A DNA stretch of 64,000 nucleotides from Juglans regia. Taxonomy: Eukaryota; Streptophyta; Magnoliopsida; Fagales; Juglandaceae. Position numbers and translations under genes: made by a program. A model generated the notes under the pieces. It was not told the DNA's origin, did no database searches, and saw only the letters and a list, made by a program, of their open reading frames with translations. The stretch covers positions 14,818,586 to 14,882,585 of the forward strand of contig NC_049905.1 of the NCBI RefSeq assembly GCF_001411555.2, written 5' to 3'. Numbering within the stretch: position 1 is the first letter of the stretch; each line of letters opens with the position of its first letter. Of the stretch, positions 21,493 to 33,921 are shown piece by piece.

Positions 21493-21810
21493 TGATATGA
21501 ACCCGCGAGAATGGAATCCCTTGAAACCACAATCAATTTGAAAATACCCCAACAAAGCCAAAATCAAGTCAATGGATGGAGAACCTAGACCCGATGAGAA
21601 CTCGTTTCAAGAACCTAGATTATATTAAAATCTAGACCCGTTGAAGAACCCGTCTCAAGAACCCAGATTACAAAGGAGGAATGCCACAAAGGTTGTGATT
21701 TACCTTTGATAAGTTCAAAAGTTCAATTAAGAACAAGAGGAGATAAACTCAACTCACAATGAATAAATTCATCAAATTTCATAAACTTCTGAAAATGACG
21801 CTACAAAGAG

Positions 21811-24748
21811 TGTGACGCCCCCAAATTCCGCTTGGGATCAGACGGACATTTGAAGTGTCGAGACATGCAACACAAGGTTACCTGCCCCCGTTCATGACAT
21901 ATAAGATGCAATATTCCTAACATGCATCTAGCATTATGCAATATTCGCAGCGGATAATTTTTTTCTTTAGCAATACTATGCACCAAACTAAAATATCCCA
22001 AATACTTAAAACATACTTCATACTTAACGACATACTAAACAACTAAGATCACAATAATAGTCCATAAGGTTGTGATCAAAAGAGTGCTGGAGATTGAACT
22101 CCACCAATACAAGTAGTAATCTGAGGTAACTATTGTAATACCATCTACGTCGCATCGTCGCTTAGTCGGCCGTTTCCAGTTGGTCGATTCCCGGTTCTCC
22201 TTCAGATCCTAAAACAAAATCTACCATTCGGAGGGAATGGTAGTTGGGACTACCATAGTGAGATTTGATTACAAATCTCAGCAAGTTAACAGAAAACTTC
22301 CACACAGGTTAATGATGCATGCATGGCAGTAAAAGCATGAATGCATAATCAAATCATAAGTAATCATAGCATAACTTGACATACAACATAACATAACTGG
22401 CATAACTTAAACTGAAACTGAAGCTTAGCATGAACGTGACTTGAAACATAGCATGAACGTGAACTTGAAATATAACATGGACTTAAAACATAACATGAAC
22501 GTGAACATGCATAATTTGAACATGAACTTGAGCATGACATAACATAAATGTGAACTTGGAACATAACGTAAATGTGAACATAACATAACATGAACTTGAA
22601 ACATATTCTTGTCTCATGGGATTACCATGATTGCGTGAACGTAAACTTGAACGTAACATAACGTGAACTTGAAACATGACTTGAACGTGAAATACATGAA
22701 CTTGAAATCTTATTCAATAGACTTAATCATTAAAGTGACCATATGGGTGCTACACAGGTCCCCTTGAGCCGTGTGTCCCTGCCGATTACCGCATCACATC
22801 ACAGGTTTCTATACCAGCTGTGAGTGCGTTAATACGTACTCCACAGTTGTTGTGGCCCCACGTATTCTACGTGTCACAATTGCTGTGTCTCACGTAGTGT
22901 ATGCTCCACAGTTGTTGTGGCCCCATACTTCATGCTCCACAGTTGTTGTGGCCCCATGACTTATTTGTTTGTGCCACACTTGTTGTGGACACACGTAACG
23001 TAATGTGTGGCACCATCGGCGTTAGTGCCTGGCGCGCTCCGGTGACCAGCTAATTAGGCCTCATTCGCAACCTGTTGACTGTACTTTGTCAACCCAGGGA
23101 ATTTCACACCTATTTAGACACTCCAGCGTGAACAAAGGAGTTCCACTAGGATATTACCCCATCCTAGCGCTTAGGGTTGTGATTGACATGAATAACTTAA
23201 CTGGCATACATGACATTTCGTAACGTGACGTAACATGACATGAACATAAGATGACATAAAAGAAAAAAGTCCTGACGTAGCATAACATGACATGAACATA
23301 AGATGACAGACATGACATACTTCAAGACATAAATGTAACATAATACACGAACAACTTATGTGAATGAATCATCGTGCGAAAATACTTACAAAGGGTCGTA
23401 AATGGCCACGCAAAAAGTCCCAGAAATCTGCCCGAGAGAGCTCTTTTGGGTTTCTCTCTAAGAACGGGAGAAAGAAGTGATAAAATGGAGAGAAGTATGT
23501 CTTGCACGACTTTAGACTTCTGGAGGGAGAAGTTATGGGCTTGAATGACCCTTGATTGGAGGTGGATATGTGACATAAAGTGGAGAATAGAGAGGGGCAG
23601 AGACTGCTTGCAGCAGCTGTGAAAGATGGAGGTTGATGGAGTGGATTTCTCCTTCACATCAAGGCACTATTGGGTGCAGCCAATGGCAGTGGATGGTCTG
23701 CCATGTGGGGGAGGAAACTTCTCCAAGAAGCTTTGCCAAGGTGGCCAATTTCGTGGGCCTTGGTGGGCCCCACCAAGTGGGCTTCAATTTGGGGTTTAAA
23801 GGGGGTTTGGTTAGGGTTTGAGATGCTATCAAGCCCAAAATCAATTTTTCTTGGCCCAATCAAATTCCCAAGGTTTAAAAGGTTGAATAATGATGTCATA
23901 ACAAGGATTTGATTAATTAATAGCATGTGGAAGTGATTTAATCAAGTGATTAAACACAATGCTAGAAATCGGATTAAAAAGGGTTTGGAGGCCAACTTTA
24001 GGGTTTGGGAAAACCATTTAGGGTTTTGGTTTCAACCAAGCTTTTGGGGTTTCAATTGGATTCCAATCATTTAGGGTTTTGCTAGGGTTGAAACCCTCTT
24101 TGGTCTGGCACAATTTGGTTGAACAGATGAAACACAACTTTGCTTAGGTGGCATGATCTCACACCTTGATTCCTTCACAAATCTATCTAATGGTTCTTCT
24201 TTGTGTCAAGTGTCTAATACCATTCACTAAGTGTGGCTAAAATCTTGCCAAGTGTCCAAATAAAACTTCTCTAACCTAATTTGGACATTCCACACTGTGA
24301 TTTTGAAAACACTGCAATGGGTGCGCTTATCGAAGGTTACTATTCACTCCAAAAAAATACATAATAAACTTAGTACTAAAAAATTCTAAATATTCATATT
24401 AACTTATAGTGAAAATCGTTTAACGAAATTCAACCCCGAAGTGCCCCTAAAAATAATTTCACAATTTTCAACAGACGTTTCGTCCGGAATTATGAAAATA
24501 AGTTATTGCGCCATAAAATCCTAAATAATCCTCTGAGTCTAATGGCGTAGACCATAACGCATTCTGACACTTCTAACTACCTCAAATAATTAAACTCATA
24601 TTACTAGCACCATAGTGAGTGATAACACTGACTATGTTGACAGACTAAAACCTATGCGATTGGTCGATTCGTAAAAACTTATGGAATTTTCACGAGATTC
24701 CTAAAGTCAATAGAAATTCCACCAATGAATTTCTAGCGGGCTGTTACA
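21811..24748 (-). mobile_element. Solo LTR C1 (long-LTR Ty3 type, 2.94 kb)
   Basis: TG...CA termini (TGTGACGCCC at the left, GGCTGTTACA at the right) are flanked by AAGAG at 21806-21810 and 24749-24753, with no gag or pol inside. It contains a CAT/AACATGAC-rich stretch (22360-22700), short palindromic repeats (22850-22985) and AT-rich sequence. It matches C2 along most of its length but lacks about 1.5 kb near 23200-23390 that C2 has. The orientation follows the similar left end of the LTR of D, whose strand is known. Confidence 0.8.
22848..22990. repeat. Short palindromic repeats in C1
   Basis: CCACAGTTGTTGTGG, with CCACA and TGTGG arms, occurs at about 22850, 22910 and 22938, each followed by CCCCA. 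A variant (GCCACACTTGTTGTGG) is at about 22973. The same set recurs in C2 at 44456-44600. Confidence 0.75.
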
Positions 24749-25233
24749 AAGAGTATTTAAACCAAAACCTAATTAAAATCCTAACTAAAATAAAGTCTCC
24801 TTTACCAAAAATGCCCTTGTATGAACAGTGTCACGGCTACAGTAACGCTACATTACCTCTTGAAACCCTAGTTCAATAAAATAATAACTTTCCCAACATG
24901 CCCTTGCACAGGCCCCTTAAGTCCTTCCCGTAAGAAACTCAATTATTCTAAACTAATAAAATAAGTTCTTTAAATGATTTAAATAAGTTGAAACCCTTCA
25001 AGAGCTCAAAACCTTTAAGTCTTGTCGTTGCCCTCTTCCATAGCTAATCAAATGAATCAAAACTGGATCTTCATCCTTCAAGCCCATCTTGAATGTTGGG
25101 CTCTTGCTAAACTCGTCCCAAGTGGATTGCATCAATCCTTGCATTGTCTCATTGATCTTCTTGGCCCATCTGGAAGTTGCAAATGATCTTTAAGACTAGG
25201 CCCATCTTGGTTCCCATCATTCCCCCTCTCCTC

Positions 25234-26178
25234 AAAAGGATTCGACCTCGAATCTCCTCCTGGATCAAAGGGAAAGTGGTTAGTAATATTGAAAATAGTA
25301 TAAACATGATACTTACCTGGAAGATCCATTAGATATGCATTTTCATTAGTTTGTTCAAGAATTTGAAATAATCCATCCAAGCTACCCCTATCATCAACTG
25401 GTGAAGACTTTAAATCTAAAGGAGAAAATTGATTAAGTCTATAAACAATTTAAATTGGTGAAAATTTAGTAGTGGCATGAACACTCCAATTATATGTAAA
25501 CTCAATGAATGACAAACAATACTCCCACAAATGTTCATGAAGCACATCTAAAGTCTTCCTCGAACCAAAATGACCACTCCAATATGCAAACTCAATGAAT
25601 GGCTAATGATACTCCCGTAAATGTTCATGCAACAAGTTCATGAATGGCAAATGATACTCTCACAAACGTTCATGTAACACATCTGAAATCTTATTTTCAC
25701 CAAAATGACCACTCCAATTATATCCAAACTCAATGAAACGCAAATGATACTCTCACAAGCGTTCATGCAACACGTCAATGTATGGCAAATGATACTCCCA
25801 CAAATGTTCATGCAATACATCAATGAATGACAAATGATACTTCCACAAACGTTCATGCAACACATCTTTGAATGGCAAGTGATATTCCCACAAACATTCA
25901 TGCAACACAACAAAAGTCTTCCTTACATCAAGGTTACCCAACAAACCACTATGTCAATAACACACAAGCAACTTACACATAAAACTTGTAGGCACACAGT
26001 CTATTCTCTCTAAACAAGTACCAATCTAGTTTATGGAACTTACCAAACAATGCTTTATCATATGTTCCATACACACTAGCAAAATTATCATCATTAGCAT
26101 GCAATTCCTTATCATATTCAAGTCTCAACAATTTTGCATTTAAAATAACGACAAGTACATACCTTCTTGCTAAAGCAT
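25234..26178 (-). pseudogene. X pol remnant: integrase C-terminal region, 45-bp repeats, RNase H-integrase linker
   Basis: Reading leftwards on the minus strand from 26178, the sequence enters at [16 protein letters not shown] (end of RNase H), then the linker, about seven 45-bp units (25501-25912), and the integrase C-terminal region ending at the purine tract. The catalytic core is missing, as in the other derivatives. It is cut at 26178 by the insertion of Z and resumes at 31860. Confidence 0.8.
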
Positions 26179-26919
26179 TGATCGGAACCAAGGTGTGCCT
26201 AGTCTTAAAGATATGTTGCAAGTTCCAGATGGGCCAAATACAAGTTAAAGGGCTTAAATGATAAAGATTCAGCTTTGATTCAGTTGATAAGCTATGGAAA
26301 TGGCAACAACATGACTTAAAGGCCTTGGGCACTTGAAGACTTTCAACTTATTTAATTCTTGTAAATGACTTATTTTATTAGTTTAGAATAATTGAGTTTA
26401 TTATGGGAAGCACTTAAGGAGGCCTATGTAAGGGCATGTTGGGAAAGTTATTATTTTATTGAACTAGGGTTAGGGTACTGTAGCCGAGTACTGTAGTGCC
26501 ATACAGTAGCTGCAACACTGTTCACTCAAGGGTATTTTTGGAATATGGGGCATTATTTTGGCTAGGGTTTTAATTAGGTTTTAGTTTAAATACACTTTGT
26601 TGCCTCATATTAAGTAGTTTATGAAGTTTATGAAATTTGATGAATTTATTCATTGTGAGTTGAGTTTTACTCATTTTATTCTTAATTGAACTTTTGAACT
26701 TATCAAAAGTAAATCACAACCTTTGTGGCGTTCCTCATTTGTAATCTAGGTTCTTGAGACGGGTTCTTCAACTGGTCTAGATTTTAATATAATCTAGGTT
26801 CTTGAAGCGAGTTCTCATTGGGTCTAGGTTCTCCATCCATTGACTTGATTTTGGCTTTCTTGGGGAGTTTTCAAATTGATTGTGGGTTCAAGGGGTTCCA
26901 TTCCCGCGGGTTCATATCA
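26179..26919 (+). repeat. 5' LTR of Z
   Basis: It begins TGATCGGAACC and ends GGTTCATATCA, and is followed by the primer-binding site at 26922. Its equal length to the 3' LTR supports a single insertion. Confidence 0.88.
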
Positions 26920-26921
26920 TT

Positions 26922-26935
26922 TGGTATTCAGAGCA
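26922..26935 (+). promoter_or_regulatory. Primer-binding site of Z
   Basis: TGGTATTCAGAGC lies two bases after the LTR. It is the initiator-Met type with one extra T, a variant also present at 33924 and 56729. The untranslated leader that follows (to about 27733) holds A-rich and purine-rich runs. Confidence 0.75.
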
Positions 26936-27733
26936 AGGTTTTCAATCAGGTCTGATTCTATCTTTTATTTCTTGCATTTTTAAATTTAATTCTAGGGCTT
27001 CGTTGTTCTAGGGTTGCCAAAAAAAAAGAAACAAAAAGTTGGCTGCCGAAATTCTTAGGGTTTTGGGTTTGGCTGAAATTTGCATCACCTAGGGTTTCAA
27101 AATTCTAGGGTTTCCTGCATCTCTATGTTTTTCAATTGCTTTGAGTGCCGTTCCATTGAGTCTCGTCTATTTGATTGTTGATTCTTGTGTGCTTGAATTC
27201 AATTGCTTGATTTTCACAATCGAATATTGCTGTTTGTGATTGAAGTAGAGAAAAGAAAAGAAAATTTGAAAACAAAAAACAAAACAAAAAAAAAAAAGAA
27301 GAAGAAGAATAAAAGAGAAGGTAGCATAATCAAACTTGTTACATAGTTACAACAAAGAGAAAGAAACTATTTGTTGATTGAGTTTTTATCATCATAGGAG
27401 CTGAATACATGCTTCTAGTTGGTATCTTGTTTTATAATTACTCTTTCCCTCGTATAAATTTCTTGAGTCTCGTGTGATTTGTTTCATTCCTTGTTTCTTT
27501 GATCTATATTATTGGTTGGAATAATACAAGGTTGTATTGTCTTGATTTTAGTTCAACTAGTTCTTAAAGAACTTGAGCGGGAAAACTATTGAGGTAAAAG
27601 GCAAGAGAATGTGAGACTATTATCGGAAAAAAGCCATTAAGAGTGAAACACGAGTGGAGTGTCATTATTCGAGTGTAAACACGTAAGGGAGTGTGTGAGG
27701 TTTTCCACTAACATTCTTTTTGCGCAGCATATT

Positions 27734-28576
27734 ATGATGTCTCATAGAAGTGACTCATCACCAAAAGGTGTGGCAGATAACTTATCCTTTGTGTTGCAAG
27801 CCATGCAACAACAGTTTGAGCGGTTGAATTGGGTGTTCGGTGAAGTGAGGGATAGTATGGATAATCAAGAAGCAGTGATTAGAAATCTGCAAGGTGAGAG
27901 AGATAGGAGGCGACGTGAGCCTAGAATTGAGAATGAGTATAAGAATGGTGAGGATGATGAAGGCTTAACATCTGAAGTTGGATTGGGTGGACATAGAGGA
28001 GTTAGGCATGGAAGAGGCCTTAGGGCTAACTCAGGGGGTCGAGATAGAGTAGATAAGAACCTTGGGAGCATCAAAATGAAAATATCATCATTCCAAGGTA
28101 GAACTGACCCTAAAGTTTATTTAGAGTAGGAGAAAAGAATAGAGTTGGTATTTGATTGTCATAATTACTCTTAGGAGAAGAGGGTGAAGTTGGTTGTAAT
28201 TGAGTTCGCTGATTATGCGATTGTTCGGTGGGATCAATTAGTGACCAATAGGAGAAGGAATCTTGAGAGGCCTGTAGAAACATGGAGAGAGTTGAAAGCT
28301 ATCATGAGGCAGAGATTTGTACCTAGCCACTATTATAGAGACCTCTACCAAAAATTACAAAATCTTACACAGGAGTTTAGGAGTGTAGATGATTACCATA
28401 AGGAGATGGAGGTGGCTATGATTCGGGCTAATGTAGTGGAGGATCGGGAGGCCACAATGACAAGATTTTTTAGGGGGTTAAATAGGGAGATAGCCAATGT
28501 AGTTGAGTTGCAACATTATGAGGAGGTAGAGGACATGGTGCACATGGCTATGAAGGTGGAGAGGCGGCTAAAATGA
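27734..28576 (+). pseudogene. Family A gag of Z
   Basis: The frame opens MMSHRSDSSPKG at 27734; an in-frame upstream ATG at 27659 would extend it. It includes QAMQQQFERLN and the Gag core (FQGRTDPKVYLE, then [23 protein letters not shown]). TAG stops replace the Trp codon near 28128 and the Glu codon near 28173, and a TGA closes it at about 28576. The zinc knuckle is absent; sequence continues into the Lys/Glu/Ser-rich linker (28680-28905). Confidence 0.8.
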
Positions 28577-31113
28577 AAGGGTACATCAAGGAATACTTTG
28601 GTTTCTAGTACTTCTTGGAAACCAAAGTGGGACAAAAATGATCAAGTTGTAACAAAGGGGAAGATCGAACCACCTAAGGGAAAAGATGAGGGTGAGGCTG
28701 AAACCTCAAGAAAAATAGGGAATGAGTTGAAAAACAATTGTGAGGTCGAGAGTTCAAAAAAAGAGGGGAGTGAAAGAAAAAAAGAGAGTGACAGGAAAAA
28801 AGAGAGTGAAAAGGAAAAAGGGTGTGAAAGGAAAAAAGAGAATGAAAAATAAAAAGAGAGTGGAAAGAAAAGAGAGAGTGAAGAAAATGAGAGAAAAACA
28901 AAGAGAAAAGTGAGTTTTTATAATAAGCCGAGTGTTAATACTAACAAACTTGACGTATGTTTGCCTAGTATTGTTGTCTTTTTGTTGCAGGGATTTGAGG
29001 TCATGACTCCTAGCATTGTGTTTAGTGGATTGCCACTTATTAGGGAGATAGAGCACTACATTGATTTTGTGCCAGGTGCGACAATTCCTACCCGACCTTT
29101 CTTTGAAGAACATGAGTCATTAACACACATAAGGGGACATGGTAAGTTGTTGAGTAGAATGCATGCTAAGTGGGAGGACTGTATTGAGATTTTTCCTCAT
29201 GTATTCAAATACACACAAGGTATGGAAAATTTTGTTGTTGATGCTTTAGCAAGAAGGTATGTCATTGTCTTCATTTTAGATGCAAAATTGTTGAGACTTG
29301 AATATTATAAGGAATTTGTAACGCCACAATGGAAGGCCCAAACCATATGGCCTATACTCCAAAAGGACTAGTCAATGATACAATTGGAGCCCCATTAGAA
29401 CCTTATAAAGAGTAAGAACTTCTCCTTCCCAAGCAATGTGGGATCCCATACACCACCTACCCTTATCCTTATCATATGGGGTATCACAATCTGCCCCCCT
29501 TAAATTCCAGACGTCCTCGTCGGGCGTGTCTTTCGTAGGTGGCACTGCTCAAGTCCCACAATTCTGGTTGGGATATGCTTTGATACCATTTGTAACGGCA
29601 CAATGGAAGGCCCAAACCACATGGCCTATACTCCAAAAGGACTAGTCAATGATACAATTGGAGCCCTATTGGAACCTTATAAAGAGCAAGAACTTCTCCT
29701 TCCCAAGCAATGTGGGATCCCATACACCACCTACCCTTATCCTTATCATATGGGGTCCCACATTGCTTGGGAAGGAGAAGTTCTTGCTCTTTATAAGGTT
29801 CCAATGGGGATCCAATTGTATCATTGACTAGTTCTTTTGGAGTATAGGCCATGTGGTTTGGGCCTTCCATTGGGACGTTAAAAATGGTATCAGAGACTAT
29901 CCCAATAAAAAATGTGGGACTTGAGCCGTGCCACCTACAATGGACAGGCCCGACGAGGACGTCGGGAATTTAATGGGGGTAGATTGTGTACCCCATATGA
30001 TATGGATAAGGGTAGGTGGTGTATGGGATCCCACATTGCTTGGGAAGGAAAAGTTCTTGCTCTTTATAAGGTTCCAATGGGGCTCCAATTATATCATTGA
30101 CTAGTCCTTTTGGAGTATAGGCCATGTGGTTTGGGCTTTCCATTGGAACGTTACAGAATTACATGCTAATGATGATGACTTTGCTAGTGTGTATGGAACA
30201 TGTGAGAAAGCATCTTTTGGTAAGTTCTATAAACTAGATTGATACTTGTTTAGAAAGAATAGATTTTGTGTGCCTACTAGTTTTATGCGTAAGTTGCTTG
30301 TGTGTGATGGACATGATGGCTTTTTGGGTAACCTTGGTGTAAGGAAGACTTTTGTTCTGTTGCATGAACGTTTTTGGGAATATCATTTGCCATTCAATGA
30401 CATGTTGTATGGACGTTTGTGGAAGTATCATTTTTCATTCATTGATGTGTTGCATGAACGTTTGTGGGAGTATCATTTGCCTTTCATTGAAGTGTTACAT
30501 GAATGTTTGTGGAAGTATCATTTGTCATTCATTAACATGTTGCATGAACGTTTGTGGGAGTATTGCATGTCATTCATTGAGTTTTCGTATAATTGGAGTA
30601 ATCATTCTGGTGTCAAGAAAACTTTAGACACTTTGCATGAACATTTATGTTGGTCTAAGATGAAGAAATATGTCAATCGCATTTGTGGTAGGTGCATTAC
30701 ATACAGAAAGGCCAAATTTAAGTTTTTGCCACATGGGTTGTATACACCCTTACCTATTCCTAGTGAGTTATGGGTAGACATATCTATGGACTTTGTTTTG
30801 GGGCTGCACAGGAAAGAAAGGAGTAGAGATTCTATTTTTGTGGTTATAGATGGATTTATAGAGTTTGCATATAATAGGACCATGCAAAATACCACTTTAT
30901 ATTCTCCTTTTGAAATTGTTTACAGACTTAATCTATTTACTCCTTTACATTTAATGTCTTTATATGTTGACAACAGGAGTAGCTTGGATGGATGTTCTCA
31001 AATTCTTGAACAAATTAATGATAATGCATATGAAATCAATGATAATGTTACTAATATTTTTCCCTTTGATTCAGGTGGAGATTCGAAGTTGAATCCTTTT
31101 GAGGAGAGGGGAA
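28577..31113 (+). pseudogene. Z linker and pol remnant (interrupted by TRIM dimer)
   Basis: After the Lys/Glu/Ser-rich linker, the RT N-terminal piece is fused to the RNase H end (28910-29311), the same junction as in A3, X and C2's host copy. It resumes after the TRIM dimer at 30161. Five 45-bp units (30357-30581) are followed by an intact-looking integrase zinc-finger segment (NRICGRCITYRKAK) and the first catalytic Asp ([12 protein letters not shown]). The core is then deleted to IEFAYNRT. A purine tract ends at 31113. Confidence 0.8.
29317..30155. mobile_element. Inverted dimer of a TRIM retrotransposon
   Basis: The 839-bp insert is flanked by GAATT at 29312-29316 and 30156-30160. The left half, read on the minus strand, is LTR (29317-29489), a ~100-bp interior and a second LTR. 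The right half is the same in plus orientation, ending in an LTR at about 29985-30155. Each interior has a TGGTATCA-type primer-binding site beside an LTR, and the right half has a visible purine tract (AATGGGGGTAGA near 29970). The LTR ends are TGTAACG and CGTTACA. The halves meet near 29755, where both central LTRs are incomplete. Confidence 0.8.
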
Positions 31114-31854
31114 TGATGGGAACCAAGGTGGGCCTAGTCTTAAAGATACGTTGCAAGTTCCAGATGGGCCAAATACAAGTTAAAGGGCTTAAATGATGAA
31201 GATTCAGCTTTGATTCATTTGATAAACTATGGAAAGGGCAACAACACTACTTAAAGGCCTTGGGCACTTGAAGATTTTCAACTTATTTAATTCTCGTAAA
31301 TGACTTATTTTATTAGTTTAGAATAATTGAGTTTATTATGGGAAGCACTTAAGGGGGCCTATGCAAGGGTATGTTGGGAAAGTTATTATTTTATTGAACT
31401 AGGATTAGGGTACTGTAGCTAAGTACTGTAGTGCCGTACAGTAGCCGCGGCACTGTTCACTCAGGGGTATTTTTGGAAGATGGGGCATTATTTTGGCTAG
31501 GGTTTTAAATAGGTTTTAGTTTAAATACACTTTGTTGCCTCATATTATGTAGTTTATGAAGTTTATGAAATTTGATAAATTTATTCATTGTGAATTGAGT
31601 TTTACTCCTCTTGTTCTTAATTGAACTTTTGAACTTATCAAAGGTAAATCACAACCTTTGTGGCGTTCCTCCTTTGTAATCTTGGTTCTTGAGACGGATT
31701 CTTCAACGGGTCTAGATTTTAATATAATCTAGGTTCTTGAAATGAGTTCTCATTGAGTCTAGGCTCTCCATCCATTGACTTGATTTTGGCTTTCTTGGGG
31801 AGTTTTCAAATTGATTGTGGGTTCAAGGGGTTCCATTCCGGTGGGTTCATATCA
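31114..31854 (+). repeat. 3' LTR of Z
   Basis: 741 bp from TGATGGGAACC to GGTTCATATCA, directly followed by the AGCAT duplication and the continuation of X on the opposite strand. Confidence 0.88.
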
Positions 31855-33150
31855 AGCATCAACCACAAAATTTTCCATACCTTGTGTGTATTTGAATACA
31901 TGAGGAAAAGTCTCAATACAGTCCTCCCACTTAGCATGCATTCTAGTCAACAAATTACCTTGTCCATTTAAGTGTGTTAAGGACTCATGTTCTTCAAATA
32001 AATGTTGGTTAGGAATTGTCGCACCTGGCAGAAGATCAATGTAGTACTCTATCTCCCTAATAGGTGGCAATTCACTAAACACACCACTAGGAATCACGAC
32101 CTCATATCCCTGTAACAAAGAAACAAGAACACTTGGCAAAGAGTCGTTAAATTCGTTAGCATAAAAGCTTGCCTTAGCATAAAAACTCACTTTTGTCTTT
32201 CTATTTCTCTCTACAATCTCTCTTTCTTTTTCCTCTTGTGGCTCCACTCTTTTTTCTTTACTCTCAATCACCTCTCTATTTTCTTTTTCTCTCTCTCTTT
32301 CTTTTGATGTTTCGGGCTCATTCTCTTTTTTTCCTCTCACTCTCTTTGTTATTTTCACTCTTTGTTTTTCTTTCAGTCTCCTCTTTTTTTGAACTCTCGG
32401 CCTCACAATTATTTTTCAACTCATTCTCTCTTTTTCTTGAGATTTCAGCCTCACAAAAATCTTTTCCCTTTGGTGGTTCGGTCTTCCCATTTGCTACAGC
32501 TTGATCATTTTTGTTCCACTTTGGTTTCCAAGGAGTACTAGAAACCGAAGTATACCTTGATGTACGCCTGCCTTTTTGCCATCTCTCCACCTTCATAGCC
32601 ATGTAAACCATATCCTCTACCTCCTTATAATGTTGCAACTCAACTACATTGGCTATCTCCCTATTCAACCCTCTATAGTAGTGGCTAGGTACAAATCTCT
32701 GCCTCATGATAGCTTTCAACTCTCTCCATATTTCTACAGGCCTCTCAAGATTCCTCCTCCTATTGGATACTAATTGATCCCACCAAATAATCGCATAATC
32801 AGTGAACTCAATTACAGCCAACTTCACCTTCTTCTTCTCACAGTAATTATGACAATCAACGCCAACTCTATTCTTTTCTCCCACTCTAAATAAACTTCAG
32901 GGTCAGTTCTATCTTGGAATGATGGTATTTTCATTTTGATGCTCCCAAGGTTCTTATCTACTCTATCTCGACCCCCTGAGTTTGCCCTAAGGCCTCCTCC
33001 ATGCCTCTTATCTCTCTCACCTTGCAGATTTCTAATCACTGCTTCTTGATTATCCATACTATCCCTCACTTCACCTAACACCAAGTTCAACCGTTCAAAC
33101 TGTTGTTGCATGGCTTGCAACACAAAGGATGAGTTATCTGCCATCCCCTT
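31855..33150 (-). pseudogene. X internal remnant: gag, linker and RT-RNase H fusion
   Basis: On the minus strand from 33150 it reads the Gag N-terminal region (NSSFVLQAMQQQFERLN) and a shortened Gag core, with deletions near 33020 and 32680. The Lys/Glu/Ser-rich linker follows (32470-32170), then the RT N-terminal piece joined to the RNase H end (GATIPNQHLFEEHESLTHL), stopping at NFVVDA where Z entered. It is cut at 33150 by a plus-strand LTR. Confidence 0.8.
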
Positions 33151-33921
33151 TGATGGGAACCAAGATGGACCTATTTTAAAGATCATTTGCAATTTCCAGA
33201 TGGGCCAAGAAGATCAAGGCGACAATGCAAGGATTGATGCAATCCACTTGGGACAAGTTTAGCAATAGCCCAACAATCAAGATGGGGCTTAAAGGATGAA
33301 GATCCAGTTTTAGTTCATTTGATCAGCTACGGAAGAGGGCAACGACAAGACTTAAAGGCTTTGGGCTCTTGAAGGGTTTCAACTTATTTAATTCATTTAA
33401 AGAACTTATTTTATTAGTTTATAATAATTGAGTGTATTATGGGAAGCACTTAAGGCGGCCTATGCAAGGGCATGTTGGGAAAGTTATTATTTTATTGAAC
33501 TAGGGTTAGGGTTACTGTAGCCGCGGTACTGTTCATCCAGGGGCACTTTTGGAAGAGGGGGGTTTATTTTGGCTAGGGTTTCATTAGGTTTTGCTTTAAA
33601 TACTCTATGTAGCCTCATTCTAATCAGTTTATGAAATTGGATGAATTTATTCATTGTGAGTTGAGTTTATCTCCTCTTATTCTTAATTGAACTTTTGAAC
33701 TTATCAAAGGTAAATCACAACCTTTGTGGTGTTCCTCCTTTTATAATCTGGGTTCTTGAGACGGGTTCTTCAACGGGTCTAGATTTTAATATAATCTAGG
33801 TTCTTGAAACGAGTTCTTATCAGGTTTAGATTCTCCATCCATTTACTTGATTTTGGCTTTCTTGGGGAGTTTTCAAATTGATTGTGGGTTTAAGGGATTC
33901 CATTCCCACGGGTTCATATCA
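33151..33921 (+). repeat. 5' LTR of family A element Y1
   Basis: A 771-bp complete LTR, TGATGGGAACC to GGTTCATATCA, sits inside the Gag N-terminal region of X and is followed by a TGGTATTCAGAGC primer-binding site at 33924. The 5 bp on its left are CCCTT. The matching right-hand duplication is not found, because the far end of the element is rearranged. Confidence 0.8.

Larger units (their letters stand above)
21493..25219 (-). repeat. 3' LTR of X, interrupted by solo LTR C1
   Basis: 21493-21810 and 24754-25219 together make a ~784-bp family A LTR on the minus strand, in the normal size range. The two parts join across C1 with one copy of the AAGAG duplication removed. The adjacent polypurine tract is 25220-25233 (TTCCCCCTCTCCTC on the plus strand). 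Confidence 0.85.
26179..31854 (+). mobile_element. Element Z: complete but non-autonomous family A retrotransposon
   Basis: Two 741-bp LTRs (26179-26919 and 31114-31854), a primer-binding site and a purine tract are present. The flanking 5-bp duplication is AGCAT at 26174-26178 and 31855-31859. Without the nested TRIM dimer the element is about 4.83 kb. It encodes Gag but lacks zinc knuckle, protease, RT, most of RNase H and most of the integrase core. The LTRs show roughly a dozen differences in their first ~200 bp, counted by eye. Confidence 0.88.

Noticed and set aside
29603..30100. Several 60-74 codon frames on both strands in the TRIM dimer
   Set aside because: They mirror each other because of the palindrome and contain LTR, primer-site and purine-tract sequence.
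25220..33150. Inversion of a family A internal region between plus-strand LTRs
   Set aside because: The AGCAT duplication around Z shows that the minus-strand pieces are one older element split by an insertion.
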